A DNA stretch of 64,000 bases from Kalaharituber pfeilii (Eukaryota > Ascomycota > Pezizomycetes > Pezizales > Pezizaceae), in NCBI GenBank assembly GCA_015179045.1, contig WHUZ01000007.1, forward strand, positions 794,501 through 858,500, written 5' to 3'. Position 1 is the stretch's first letter; the number at the start of each line of letters is the position of its first letter. A program made the position numbers and the translations under genes. A model generated the notes under the pieces. It was given only the letters and a program-made list of their open reading frames with translations. It ran no database searches and had not been told where the DNA came from. This document shows positions 36,829 through 48,591 of the stretch, in pieces.

Positions 36829-38520
36829 CGGATTTAAATGGAGTACTCGAGTACAGGTAAAACTCAAGCCACCCCAGGTAAACATGTGCAGGTGGTTAGT
36901 GGTAACCAGCAATTCTTAGAAGCTGTAGTAATTTACATTACTGGTAGGCATGCATCCTTGCAAATTCTCTGATTTTACCTCCAGACAGTTAACATGTATC
37001 TATCCGAAGACCGAGCTCCATGTCAGCCTTGTAACAGGATGAATAGTCTCCATTCCTACATGGTTATACTCTACAAGACTTATTATTCAGCTTCTGTTAT
37101 TAAAGCTCCTGCTTACAAGTTGATAGGCGACAATAGCAGCCGCTAGCAGCCAGATTCCGGAGTAACACATATAAGTAGCACACACGTTGTGGTGCGGCGA
37201 TACACCACATTCATGGAAATCCACGAGGGATATGCCATGTAGCAGTTTCGGTGCCAGATAGGCGGAGAATACATAGTATTACTAGCTTCAGCTTCCCAGT
37301 TTCATGCTTACAGATCTGGTAAAATCTGACAAAAGATCATCGTTATCTTGCGTTCATAGACCTCATTTCAAATCAGCCTTTCTCATACTACTCCACTCTG
37401 ACGACTCCCCATCCTGTTCCAGTAATATCCCCGTTAACGAGCAGCGCAATCACTCGAAAAATAGCTTTCAAAATCTCGAGTCTTCAATTCGCCGTAACAG
37501 CGTCCCGCTGGTATATCAATAACTTGGTTACTGGTAGATCTAGTTGAGCAGCCACAAAGCCAAGTGCCGAGTACTGTCTACATGTACCATTTAACATCGC
37601 AGTCGCAGTACCCACATCCTTGACATTGCTCTCTGATCTGCATCGTCCTGCACTTTTTTTGCGCCGTTTTCGGTAATTTTTTATTTTTTATTTTTTTTCG
37701 GGGGGGAAGGGGGGGAGGGGGGGGTAGGGGGCCGCATACAGGCTGCCAAGGTACGGGAGGGATCGTTTTCGGTATGCCTAGTCTGGTTGCACCAACCTTC
37801 CGACCGTAACGGTATGCCCTGGGCGGAAATATTATATCCCCTATGCTACGAAACAGGCAGCTCATGAAAAGTCTTGTCCCCATTTCCCAACCATGCTCCG
37901 TATACGTTGCTAATTATGGTAATGAGTGCGGCCTGTGACGACACTCATGGACCATCTATAACACAAGCCATGCATGGTAGTCGGTCGGAGAAAAATTGAA
38001 ATAGTGAGAAGATTAGAAGCCCCAAATGGGGAAAGGAATTGATTGCGACATAAAAAAAGCCTTTGTATTCATGAACGATATATGATATTGGGTACCCTAC
38101 ACGACCTGACCATACCTGGACTCCAGGCATTCCGTTTCTGGCACCGGAGTTAACAAATGCTATCTCCTTTCGGTATGAACGAACGAGGTGGGGTAACAGT
38201 TTTGTATCACTAGCGGGGATTGACAAACTTATTTTATTTTCTTACAAGCTAATATAATAATACTAAGCCTAGTCTCGTAAATCAGTCCTCCTTGCCAACT
38301 CCCAGAACAGTACGTGCGCACTGGTACGTGCGCATACGTAATTTATAAGTAAATCTTCAATTGTTGTGACAATGAACAAGTGACTTGTACGGAACATTTT
38401 TCCTTTTTTTTTTTTTTATATCTTGCGGATCGACCCGTGGCCACATGTACTCGAGTACTAGTACAACGCGCGAGAATTGAGGACCAATTGAAGCCGTCCA
38501 GATCATCCTTCATGGTCAAT
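33698..38520. other. Gene-poor intergenic DNA with short repeats
   Basis: No gene supported. Items seen: a hairpin with 9-bp arms (AATCTTGCA) at 33946-33967; an AT-rich stretch at 34830-34960; palindromes GTACTCGAGTAC at 35381-35400 (two overlapping copies), 36843-36854 and 38447-38458; a 28-base A run at 36798-36825; a G-rich tract at 37700-37731 with four or more G runs; and TAGTCTGGTTGC at 37779-37790. A 202-bp segment with TG..CA ends at 34264-34465 is reported separately. Confidence 0.45.
34264..34465. mobile_element. Possible short solo LTR
   Basis: The segment starts TGTAACGG and ends CGTAACA, thus with the TG..CA termini of long terminal repeats. It is flanked by GGCAT and GGCAG, a 4-of-5 match for a 5-bp duplication. 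It is more GC-rich than the DNA around it. No internal retrotransposon sequence or second copy is present in the window, so this is a weak call. Confidence 0.22.
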
Positions 38521-38624
38521 GCTGGTTCGGAAAGTATTGGAACGCTGCATAAATTGTGCGGGCTATTCGCCTTTTGGAATAGTGCAAATATGTTATGCAG
38601 CGTTCCAATACCTTCCGAACCAGC
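38521..38624. repeat. Near-perfect 32-bp inverted repeat (hairpin)
   Basis: Arms 38521-38552 and 38593-38624 are complementary at 31 of 32 positions (left arm begins GCTGGTTCGGAAAGTATTGG), with a 40-nt loop. The flanks show no clear duplication. If transcribed it would fold into a long stable stem, so it could be either a fold-back transposon remnant or a small-RNA precursor; nothing here decides. Confidence 0.8.
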
Positions 38625-41110
38625 GAGTATTAACTAGCAGGTTACGTCCCTAAAAGGAAGTAAGTTTACCTTAGTTACCTTTTTGATTATGGAGTACCGA
38701 GTCTGGAAAAGCCCCATACCTAGGTCCCCCCGCCTCATGGTAGAGGAGCATGCATATCTTTAGCGTAGTTTGGCTATGAGACTACCTTTAGTGTGTCTTA
38801 GTTCATGCTACATAACGTTCGGAAGTTTTATTTGGGCTCGTCTGGTTGCGCCGCACAACAAAACAACTCTAAACTCCGAATACTGAAAGGAAAAGAGGAA
38901 TTCGAATGTGAAACTGAAAATTGATCCTCTCTTCCAGTACCAAACTCAGGTATCAGAGATAATGGCTCCCCTCCTACACAACACCTAGTTCAAGGCAAGG
39001 GCTGGAGATTATACTATAATAAATAATTACCTGATATGGATCTAGGTGTTCAGCCACCTCTGCTTGTATGAATTTTTATTCCTGTCTATTCGATACGATC
39101 TTACCAGTACTATGTTTTACTTTCTCGGAATTGAAGCTTTCTAAATGTATATGCTAGTTACACTTGTACTACATTTCGTCAGGGATTTTCACCAGGGTCC
39201 GAGACTGGGTGTGGGTGAGCGGACGGCGCGGACATAGGCTTGCATAAACGCCGGCAAACCGTGACGGAGAAGACAGGGCATTGGAGAATTGGCACTCTTT
39301 ATATTTATTTATTTTTTGATCCGGCATTGCGAGCCCAGAGAGCTGGGCCCGGAGCAGTACTCTTTACTGCAAGCAGGGATACCCTGCCCGCGGCAGCGGA
39401 TGATGCAGGAGGGCGATAGCGAGAGGGAAAGCTAGCAGGGCTCCATGATGCTGGGAAATGCCGGTCATTACTATAGATGCTGCGGGCCAGGCTATCTTGA
39501 GATGAAGTTGCATGCTATCGCATGCTATTGCATTACAATTGGAAGGCCATCCGATACTTCATCTATAGAGATACTTACACAGCAATCGATTTTATTTTAT
39601 TTTATTTTATTTTATTTTGTGTGTGTGTGTGTGCCAGATCGGTTAAAATATTGAGTTTATCGGGTTCCAGCTTTGATGTATTAACCCAAACAATCGTGAC
39701 TGAACTTTAGATAATAGGACTCGAGATGCATGCACCAGTCAAATTGTAGACGATACGAGATTCTAGCTGCGGCTGCGTTCACCATTGGCTATGGCTAGTG
39801 GCCGAGGCAGTGCAGCTGGCGGACAATAACCAGGTCAAACATCAATGTAAACAGGGGCCATAAAAAACGGAAAAACGAGGAAAAAAACAAAGTTTTGATG
39901 CAAAAAAGCTGCGAGAGATGATGCTGGGAAAATATCTTCCGCATCAGATATACGATCATCTGCGTCCCTTTCAGCTCGTGTTTGATCTGGCCCCGGTTCA
40001 GGTATCACATCACTCCATCGTAATGTGGCAGGACAGCAGAAAAGGGACCGAATCGATTGACTGGCTGTGAACACGCCCGGCCTCTCCAGAGGACAAAATA
40101 GAGGCCTGTTGGTGCGCATTATGTTCGCGGTGTGCGGCGCTTGCCCATTAAGTCATTGCTGGCCCAACGCTCAACAATTAACGGCCCTGAGGATGGATAT
40201 TGGGGTGTCAATCCAGATGCGTAAACGTATGGGGTCCCGGGAGACTTACGCGTTGAATCAAACATTGAGTATCACCGTATCAATGAGAACCCGATGCCCT
40301 ATCCCATATGTATGTACACACTGCTGCGCCCTTTGAGGGCTTGCAGTGCACCCAGCCACTATGGGCAAACGTTAGCTGCAGCCACGCCGTCAAGCCTAGA
40401 TAGCAAGGGACGTTTGTATCGATTGTGCAGCTCAATGGCTGACAAATTAGTCGTGCATCATCTCAATCCTCCCACTTACCCCGAGTCACCTGTTGCCGAG
40501 GCATGTAACCCCAATAGAGTACCACTTTGCTAACTGCCCGAATCTTTTGTCTCGTTGACATGGCCGAGGTGCATCATAAGCTTCTCGGCGTTGCATTAGC
40601 GCGTTACACTACTAGTGTCTCACTTTGGACTTCAGAGCGATATGCTGCTACCGTGCAGGTTACTCCGTTAACCGTCAAACATGCATTCTGTCGCTGTATT
40701 GAAGTTACACCGCCACACCAACTTAGCAAAGTTAGTCCTATTTCCCCGTCCAGATTCAAACGAACGTTGACGTACGACTGCCCCCATTGGAGCAATATCC
40801 GGGGGTCGAATGAATTGTTGAAGTAACAACAAACTTGATTGGAGTAACTCTGCACCATTTGAATCACTCAGTAGCTACACACCAATCTGATCTTATTGAA
40901 TCATGACAGAATGAACATCAAATTGTCGAGAGAAAACATTCAGGTCGTAGGTTAGACGCCTCTCGAGGTGTATCGGCTAAATGACCACAAGCTTCCCAGT
41001 CATCGTTTCAACAAGTCAATTCATTGAAACAATTGCATTCATTGAACTAACAATTGCAAAGTTAACATAGCAAAGTGAGTAAATGAAACACCCCACCCAC
41101 GTTGCACACA
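38625..41110. other. Gene-poor intergenic DNA
   Basis: No gene supported. A (TTTTA)n run passes directly into a (GT)n run at about 39590-39632. A near copy of the TAGTCTGGTTGC 12-mer (TCGTCTGGTTGC) lies near 38838. About 39180-40560 is more GC-rich than its surroundings and has several short frames on both strands, none convincing. Confidence 0.45.
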
Positions 41111-41757
41111 TACAGCCAGACCCTTGCGGTAACGAACCTCGCTATAGCGAAAACCTTGCTATTACGAGCCCCCTGCTCTCCTGGATTATTTCAGCCTACA
41201 TACAAATTGTTCTTGCTATAACGAAAAGTGGCCGGCCAGTGAAATCTATAGAAACTCCCTGGCAATCTACTAACATATTCATATATCCATGCCTGCAATG
41301 AATAGGTAAGCCTAAATGTTTGTAAGTATCTTATACTGTTAAGACAATGAGATACCTCTTCATTTACTGAATGCCTATGAAACTCATTCAAGATTTCTTT
41401 GGCTCTAATCTTTTCTTGCATGTCTCATACTTCTCAGTTTGCTTAACACTCGCTGCTTGTTAGTAAGTAGTTGTTGGAACTTTGACTGTTCTAATTACCG
41501 AGGGCTAGTCTGGACCGAAGGCAGTCTGTTACAGATCTCTATGAGTTCAAGATTTATTTTATAGTCCTGAATATTTCTTGATTTGGTTATTTCCTTTGCT
41601 AGTAAGTCAACACGAGGTGTACTACAATGAGCTGTTGAGGAGTCCGAACTTCAGCTGCCAAGGTTGTATTCCTGATTTGTCATTCTATAACGAAAACCTT
41701 GCTATAACGAAACGAAAGGGCCAAATTTTACGTGTTCGTTATAGCAAGGTCTGGCTA
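41111..41757. mobile_element. MITE, Tc1/mariner-pogo type, about 647 bp
   Basis: The left end begins TACAGCCAGACCCTTGCGGT. The right end reads, on the other strand, TATAGCCAGACCTTGCTATA. The imperfect inverted repeats both open with TA and share the core AGCCAGACC and AACGAAC. CTTGCTAT(A/T)ACGA motifs recur inside (near 41155, 41212 and 41697). Non-coding. Related in pattern to the 427-bp element at 33271 but clearly diverged. Confidence 0.75.
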
Positions 41758-44700
41758 TATATACAAAATTTCTAATTAAAGCATGAGTGAAACAAGTTGC
41801 AATTGTCCTCCATGCAACAAGCTATCCTGTAGTATGCATATTCCGGAACCCAACTTTGGAGTTATTCATCAAAACGGAGAGAAGATTTTGACCCGCAATA
41901 TGCTGAAAGCGGTCATATTTGTTCCAGCTTCAAATTCCCGTGTGTTCTGTAACAGATAATTGCTGTATCCTTCAGTACGCGCTATGATATATTTTGATGC
42001 TGTCATAATGTGAGCGTTTTGGCTCATGTCTACTTTTCAATTCTCTCCGAAAATTGCCTTTCCCCTAGACCCCGTCCTGTTGATTGATTTAATAGATTAG
42101 ATCGTCCACAATAATAATTAAGAGATCAATACCCAAAGTCCGGTGAATATTGATGTGTCGGCGACCACCTGCTCACGCTTGGATCAGGTCCGGGCCCGCT
42201 GCCGTGTTTCTGTAACCTCATGTTACAGCTCTCTACGCGGGGTTAAACTGCGTGGGCGGCTTGAATTCCGAATTATTAATCTTTACACCACAATATCATT
42301 ATGATCCACTTACTATTAATTAACGATACCCAACCAAAATGATTGTCGCAATTCTGCATGCATGCGTTCTGTATCGAGGGATGCCAGGATGCAAAAGTGG
42401 GCATGTGTAAAGTCCGGAACAATTGTTCTATACCATATCCACCCTAGTCCCACCTACTAGCCCTGGGTACGAGAACACTACTAGCCCGCTCTCCACATAA
42501 TGTTTTTAACCCTTTGCCGCTCTGCGCGCCCGGGGGGCAGACCCCAAGTAGAGTAAAGTGCTACGCCGGGCGCCCGTCTAATGGAACCCACAAGGTGTCA
42601 TCAGTAGTGGGTCGCAATGTGTGTAAATGGGGTCGCCGATGCATACGCATAAATTGAGGTAATATAGTTATGATATCCTGAGTATTATACTACAATTTAC
42701 AGGACTGTGAACAAGTTAATGCAATGATAGGGAAACACCAAAGTTCCCTGAGCATATTCAGTGTATTCGTAAGAGGGACTGGCGATCAATTTCGCCGATT
42801 GCTGGAACTCAAGAAGACTGGAGTATTCTTAAGAGAATAGGCTAGCATTCCCTGAATGATTTGCCATAGCATCATTCCGAATATCCTTATTACCATCAAG
42901 TTAGCTAAACTCCCTCGTATTCTGCTATTTTCGGCTAGACTTTTCCGATAGCAGACCTCAAGTCTTGTAATAGCTTGGACCAGTCTATTGGGCTGTATCC
43001 TTACTGTACTCTAACTGATGTCAGAGATGGACACATTCCAATAAGTAATCCACACCTGACTGGCAGTACGTAGAGGAATAGTCGGCCCCAAGCTGCGCCG
43101 ATCGTTGGCCTGGTGCCAATCAAAGGCTTCAACTCTGCTACGCAATCGCCCTATTGCATTATCGTTTCTCGCCTATTATCCTCCATCTCGTGATGTAGTT
43201 TCCGCAAAGAATAGCGATAAATTTGTGATCCCTGTTATCTGTTGCATGCAGGCGATCGCAAGGCTTCACCACAGCAAGAATGCAATTGAGCATGGCAACA
43301 ATGAGTGGGCTGTTGTTAGCCATAGCCACTAATGTCTCGAAATCAGATGAAGTAGCAGAAGTGATGGCGATCTTCTAAGTAACAGGTGAACTAACATAGA
43401 ATTCTTTCCCAAGCAGAATCCCATTTCGATATACAAAACTAATCATAATCATGGTATAAATTATGCAATATGTAAGGCTTAGCTTCCCATCAAAAGGAGA
43501 ATGGGCGGAGTACTATCCATCTAACTGGGTGTGTAAAAACTAAAGGCTAAAAGGAGTTAGCAAGTGCCAGGCAGCAGGGCATTACTTTTTGCTTTTTGTC
43601 CTGGCAACTAACTCTAAAAGTGCAACATACTAGGTTACCAGGGTCTGATTCGATCCACCGTGTGACGATACAGTGAGACACACAATGCACACGCACATGC
43701 ACATGCACAAGGGACTTTGGCATACTTACCCACAGCACATCCCACCCGAGGACGCCAATGTCACATCACACCACATTCATTTTACGCACATGTGCATCCA
43801 TGAGAGGTTTTTGTTTGGCCCTCGATCCGGCCCAATCGAGCTCGTCGAGGGCACCTGTGGGCGGGGTTGGGTACAAGAGTACTTCTAGAACTGGGTTAGT
43901 AGTTCCGAGACACTGGTCTCTTTTGGTTGCCTCTGTTATTGTCGCGCCATAGCTTTGGTTTCTCGATTTGGTATCTTCAAGCTGCAGCAAAGTAGCGCGT
44001 GATGCAATTGCAAGTAATAGGGAACATTGGTTCGAATATCATATACTTTACAGGAGATAGGAGTAGGTGGCTTTAGGCTGGTGCCCTTCATCTGAGGGGA
44101 GGAAAGCCATGACTCAGTCAGCGCCAAGCAGAGTGAAGGAAATACTGCCATACCGGTGTGCAACCAGACTACATACCGGTGCCACCGTGCGACTGCCTAC
44201 TTAGGTAAGTCATGGCACCCGGCGCCATGGGGCAACCAGACTAGCCATGGAGGCTACCCGCTGTGGTAAATGTGCGTTGTTGGCAATTGTATCTTGACCT
44301 GAGTAATACGAAATTGAGGCCAAACAGTGGCAGTAAGTAGCCATTCTGTTATAGGGTGGTATCAATTTTGGTGCGCACGTTGTGCACCCGAAAAGGCGCC
44401 TGGGTTGCACATTGCGGCTCTGAGTGCACCGATATATCGATAGTAGTATTGGTATAATAATCGATAATGGCCTATTTTAAAGTCGTCGACCGCGCCCGGG
44501 CGTCACCTCATGGGCCTGAGGCATAGAAACCCTGCGCTTGCACACCACAAGCAGCCAGCGGATAAGGCCAGTCTCACTACCCCACCACACGTGGCTGAGA
44601 CCCCAATGTTTGCTGCTGATATTTCTGGGAGCTCGGATATGGTGCGGATCATCGAAGGTCAAGGCCCAATTCACTAGATGTACTGCGACATACAGCATGC

Positions 44701-45129
44701 GCCTGCATGAACTAGGCGTCACAGAGGTTAGTGCATGTATTTCACGATAACACACATTTCCTGTCGATCGCTATCGCCAAATGTATTGTATATACTTTTC
44801 GTTCATTTGCACTAGTAACTCAACAAGTGTGTATGTTTGCTTTGCTTTTGCCAATAAAAGTCAAGTGTTTTCGCGGCTCTTCACAGCATCTGTTTCTGCA
44901 ATGTCCAGCAGTTTCTTTATCAGTAGTGCAGTTGGCTTCACGGCCAGGTCAACACAGGCTAACTGGCCAATTCAACTATTTCTCTGCCCGATCCCAATGG
45001 CGAGACCTGTAAAACAATCTAAAATATACTGTATGACAGTGCCCCTTCAGTTCTAACCCCACAATCATCAATTCCTCTACCATTTCCTTTTCTTTCGTTC
45101 TTTTTTTTATCTTTTTAGTACTCTATGGA
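41758..45129. other. Gene-poor intergenic DNA
   Basis: No gene supported. Two direct copies of GCAACCAGACTA lie 72 bp apart at 44160-44171 and 44232-44243. Short CATGCA and ACATGC repeats occur near 43687-43708. Short frames on both strands between 43547 and 45056 are not protein-like. Confidence 0.45.
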
Positions 45130-45212
45130 GACAACTCAAATTTTTTTTTTTTTTTTTTTTTTAATATCAATATTCGCATGCGGCCCTATGGGCTATGGCG
45201 GGGACAACTCAA
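45130..45212 (-). mobile_element. Short poly(A)-tailed insertion with 10-bp target duplication
   Basis: GACAACTCAA occurs at 45130-45139 and again at 45203-45212. Between them lie a 22-base T run (45141-45162) and a 40-nt body (45163-45202). Read on the minus strand this is a 40-nt body with a poly(A) tail bounded by a direct repeat, the signature of target-primed reverse transcription (LINE/SINE-type or processed RNA). The body, CCCGCCATAGCCCATAGGGC onward, is not recognised. Confidence 0.6.
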
Positions 45213-45263
45213 TTAACTAGGGTACAATTGCTAAAGATCTACACTCGTTTATGGGCAATACTC

Positions 45264-45353
45264 ACTTTGGTTACAAGCCCTGCCATGGCGAACAGCTGCA
45301 CGCGGGGTCACGTGACAAAAAAAAAAAAAAAAAAAAAAAAACTTTGGTTACAA
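45264..45353 (+). mobile_element. Short poly(A)-tailed insertion with 13-bp target duplication
   Basis: ACTTTGGTTACAA occurs at 45264-45276 and again at 45341-45353. Between them are a 40-nt body (45277-45316, starting GCCCTGCCATGGCGAACAGC and ending GGTCACGTGAC) and a 24-base A run (45317-45340). This is again the layout of a retroposed RNA. The body is the same length as that of the insertion at 45130, and its 5' half is loosely similar (GCCAT then GCAYGCG). I infer a shared short retroposed family or two truncated insertions. Confidence 0.65.
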
Positions 45354-48300
45354 TTACCTACTCTATCCTTATGCGCTTCGTTACGCTAACATGGTTGCAT
45401 CCACATCTGAATCAGACCGCCAAACCTGATTGGGCAAACTTACCTTATTGAGCAATGCACCCGGCCAGTTATTTGCTAGGGTTAGTCTCGTACCCAGAGC
45501 TAGGGTCTCAGAGCAGGAACCTGAGAAGAGCCGCAGCCGTTTCCTGTTTTGCTATCATGTACCTTGGGTGGCAGCAATTTCATTGATGAAATTGGAACTA
45601 ATCCAATTAAAGTACTGCAAACTCAGCTCGAATTGACGATCCAAACAGGAGCTTGATAGATGTTCGTATCGTGACAATGGACAATGAGGCTCAGGTAGCG
45701 AATTTGAAGATGCAAAGGCGATCAATAGCGACCGTCCGGCCTCGGTCTTGATATCTCGTGCTATATACACTGTTAGACAGTATTCTCGGCCTCAATTACT
45801 GTAGGCATACCAAATTCTCTCTACAGGCTTCAAGTTTGGTTAGCTAAACCTATACATACATGTTTTTCGGATGTCAGGGATCCGCGTCCCGGCCGCCAAG
45901 CTCCGGGGTCGGGTACCGAGACTAGCCCCAGCCAGAGTTTCCTCAACCGAAAGTGATTAGCAGCTTCCAACGAAGGGGATATTCTGTAAAGGACAAGTTA
46001 CACAACATATCCTGGTGGTTGAATCGTAAATGAAGGTAAACGTGATTTGCGACGAAAATAACCGTTAAATCCATACCCAAACGGACGATGGGTTGACTAA
46101 ATCCGAACAGGTGAACACGTAGAGGCCGACCCTACAGAATGAGATTGTACGTACATATCTCTAGAGTCCCAGAATGATCTCTTTCGAGCCCCCTTGTGGT
46201 TTATCTGCGTTAGATATGCACATGCATGCCCATCAAGACCCCTACCCAGCTGAGAGTTGCATCATACAGGTGATAGAGCTTAGCCGCATTGCATTAGGTC
46301 GGCGAAAAGCAATAAGAAGTACTTTACTACTGTACTAGTACCTACCTTAGAAATGCTCTCCCTGCCGCTATAGTTACGTTTAATACTGAATTTTAAATTG
46401 AACGACGTATTTCCAATCCCGACATCGGACAAACAAGCATGACAGCAAATCATCCTGCCGCCCTATGCACTTGAGCAGAGCAGACGAAGAGAGACACTTG
46501 ATATTAGCTGCAGGATGCATGCATGCATGCAGAAGCTAATCTAGCCAGCCCTATGACGATTCATCAATGCTCGTTGCTTTTTCGTGCGTGTCCCTCTTCC
46601 ATTAGCTACAAATAGGGTGTTTATATCGCATGTTTTTGTACACCGTCTCGCATAGCTCTGAGTTCATGAACAGTGTGTCGCAAAGTGGTATGAACAATGG
46701 AGCCAGGTAATGGCTACATATGGTGCACTTAGTTGGTATGAGAGCGTACCAGACTCTAGGACTGTATAGATTGGACAAACTAGACCGTCGAAGGTGCAAA
46801 TTTGATCGTGCACGTGATGATGCTGATGATCGGAAGACCAGTAAGGCTGGGTACGCTAGCTTAGAGTATTTACGCGGTTGCTTATTGTTCGTCAGCCAGC
46901 TTTCTCGTACCCAGATCTTAGCAGTCAGCTGCTCACGGCAACGGTATCAATCGTAATTAACCTTAGCCTGGCCCGCGCCTGTGATATGCACATAGCTCTA
47001 GACCACGTTTCTGACCCGTGCGTTGGCCTGGCTGCGGCCGTCCCAACTATGGCCGACGGTGATATCGCTTGACGTGGCGTTTTATAGTTTGACTTACCAA
47101 TTGTGATAACATATCAAGGCCTTTTATTGCAGGGCATATGCTTTTTGATTGCATTCACAATGGCAGCCAGGAAAACAATATCATGAAGGTTTTACAAGAA
47201 GAAGTGACTGTTTCTCATAACCTGCCCGATTAACGTCTCACAAGAGGAATTATAATGCTTGTGTAACATATTGTGACCGTCATCATGATTCGCGCTTCAA
47301 GTATTTGATCAGGAACCTGTAGGAAAATGAGCAAAAGAAAAAAAGATCAGTTCGATGACTGCAGCAGCTCATGTTAGTGAAGTGCATCTGCCTTATATTT
47401 TCCATTACGAAACTCTGTAACTGGCACCGGCTCGAGTCACCCAGTTTCATATCCGTAGGGCTGACTAGCTTAATACGTTTCCATGCAACAGCCGATTAAC
47501 TTTGAAACATCCATAGGGCTGATTGCTTATCTACATCTAGCTGGGCGATATCGATGCCGGCAGGTCATACTCAGCTTAGCTTCGACATGCAATAGAAATG
47601 CCAGAAGCCGACGAACTAAAGGAGTACCAACTGGGCGGGACTTAATCCGAAGTATGATAGAATCTGCTTAAGCTTATCATCAATTTAGCAATGTACAGAC
47701 GAACGTCATGACGGCGGTATGTCTCGACGCGTGCTAGTTCGTTATAATCTTACTAAAAACGTGACCAAAGAGATGCAGGAGAGCAGCGCGTCGGATCTCG
47801 CCGCGCCTTGATGGACCAACCCGGTCCCAGAGTCTGTATAAGTGTTTTATTTTATGCTCGCAGTCAGCTATGGGCTGCCCCGAATGTGATATTCCTATTA
47901 CAACAATGATTGCTGCGTATTCATAAGGCAGTACTGCTGAAGTTGAATGGAGGTTTAGAGCCGCACCGTTTAAATCTGCAAATCCGCGGTGTAGTAATGC
48001 ATGTTCGTAGCAAATTATGCACGTGCGGAATGATCTGGATCTCTGATTAGGTGCATCAATCCCACCAAAAGCGACCAAACAGCTAGCTAATAGGAGGATT
48101 AAGCAAATTTTTCGGGAGCTTGTTCAGCTTCGAACCAGATCTTGCTCAGTCCTTCGCCTTAACGCTATTTTTCTTGGCCGGAATCTCCTGTAATTCGAGT
48201 GATGGTGATGTCCATATTTCAGAAGCTTCTATTGAGCAACGCGATTCAGTAGACATCCCGCACATCCTGCACTTTTGCATCGTCGATAAAGCGATTAAGC

Positions 48301-48433
48301 TAACTCGCCCTCAACCTTCAGAATTTAAATCATGGTTGTGCTGGTGAAGATAGAGTTGGTATGAAAATGGGTGGTTTTGAGGCATCTGGCCCACACTTTG
48401 TGAAGTGTCACAGCCAAAAAGATCCTGCAGTCT
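45354..48433. other. Gene-poor intergenic DNA
   Basis: No gene supported; the longest frames here open with TTG or GTG and are not protein-like. A possible inverted-repeat pair TAGTCTCGTACCC (45483-45495) / GGGTACCGAGACTA (45911-45924) bounds 442 bp. A CATGCATGCATGCATGCA run is near 46516-46533. Confidence 0.4.
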
Positions 48434-48591
48434 GGGATAAAATTATTGCAGGCTGCACGTACTAGCCAGTAAAATATGTATTCGGACAGGGGTTCTAATG
48501 CACATTATGCGCTATATCCGAATACATATTTTACTAGCTAGTATTCTGTCTCCATCTTCACTGACTGTTGCAACCTGCAATAATTTATCCC
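48434..48591. repeat. Nested inverted repeats (fold-back element)
   Basis: Outer arms 48434-48452 (GGGATAAAATTATTGCAGG) and 48574-48591 are complementary except for one extra A. Inner arms 48462-48486 and 48517-48541 match at 24 of 25 positions (left begins CTAGCCAGTAAAATATGTAT). The arrangement resembles a small element with both terminal and subterminal inverted repeats. No clear target duplication was found. Confidence 0.75.

Noticed and set aside
37779..44243. A 6.4-kb transposon bounded by TAGTCTGGTTGC and GCAACCAGACTA
   Set aside because: The 12-mers form an inverted pair, but the flanking bases give no target duplication and no transposase-like coding sequence lies between them.
47734..48078. 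114-codon minus-strand frame
   Set aside because: It opens with TTG rather than ATG, shows no family resemblance, and is not unexpected among six frames of 26 kb.
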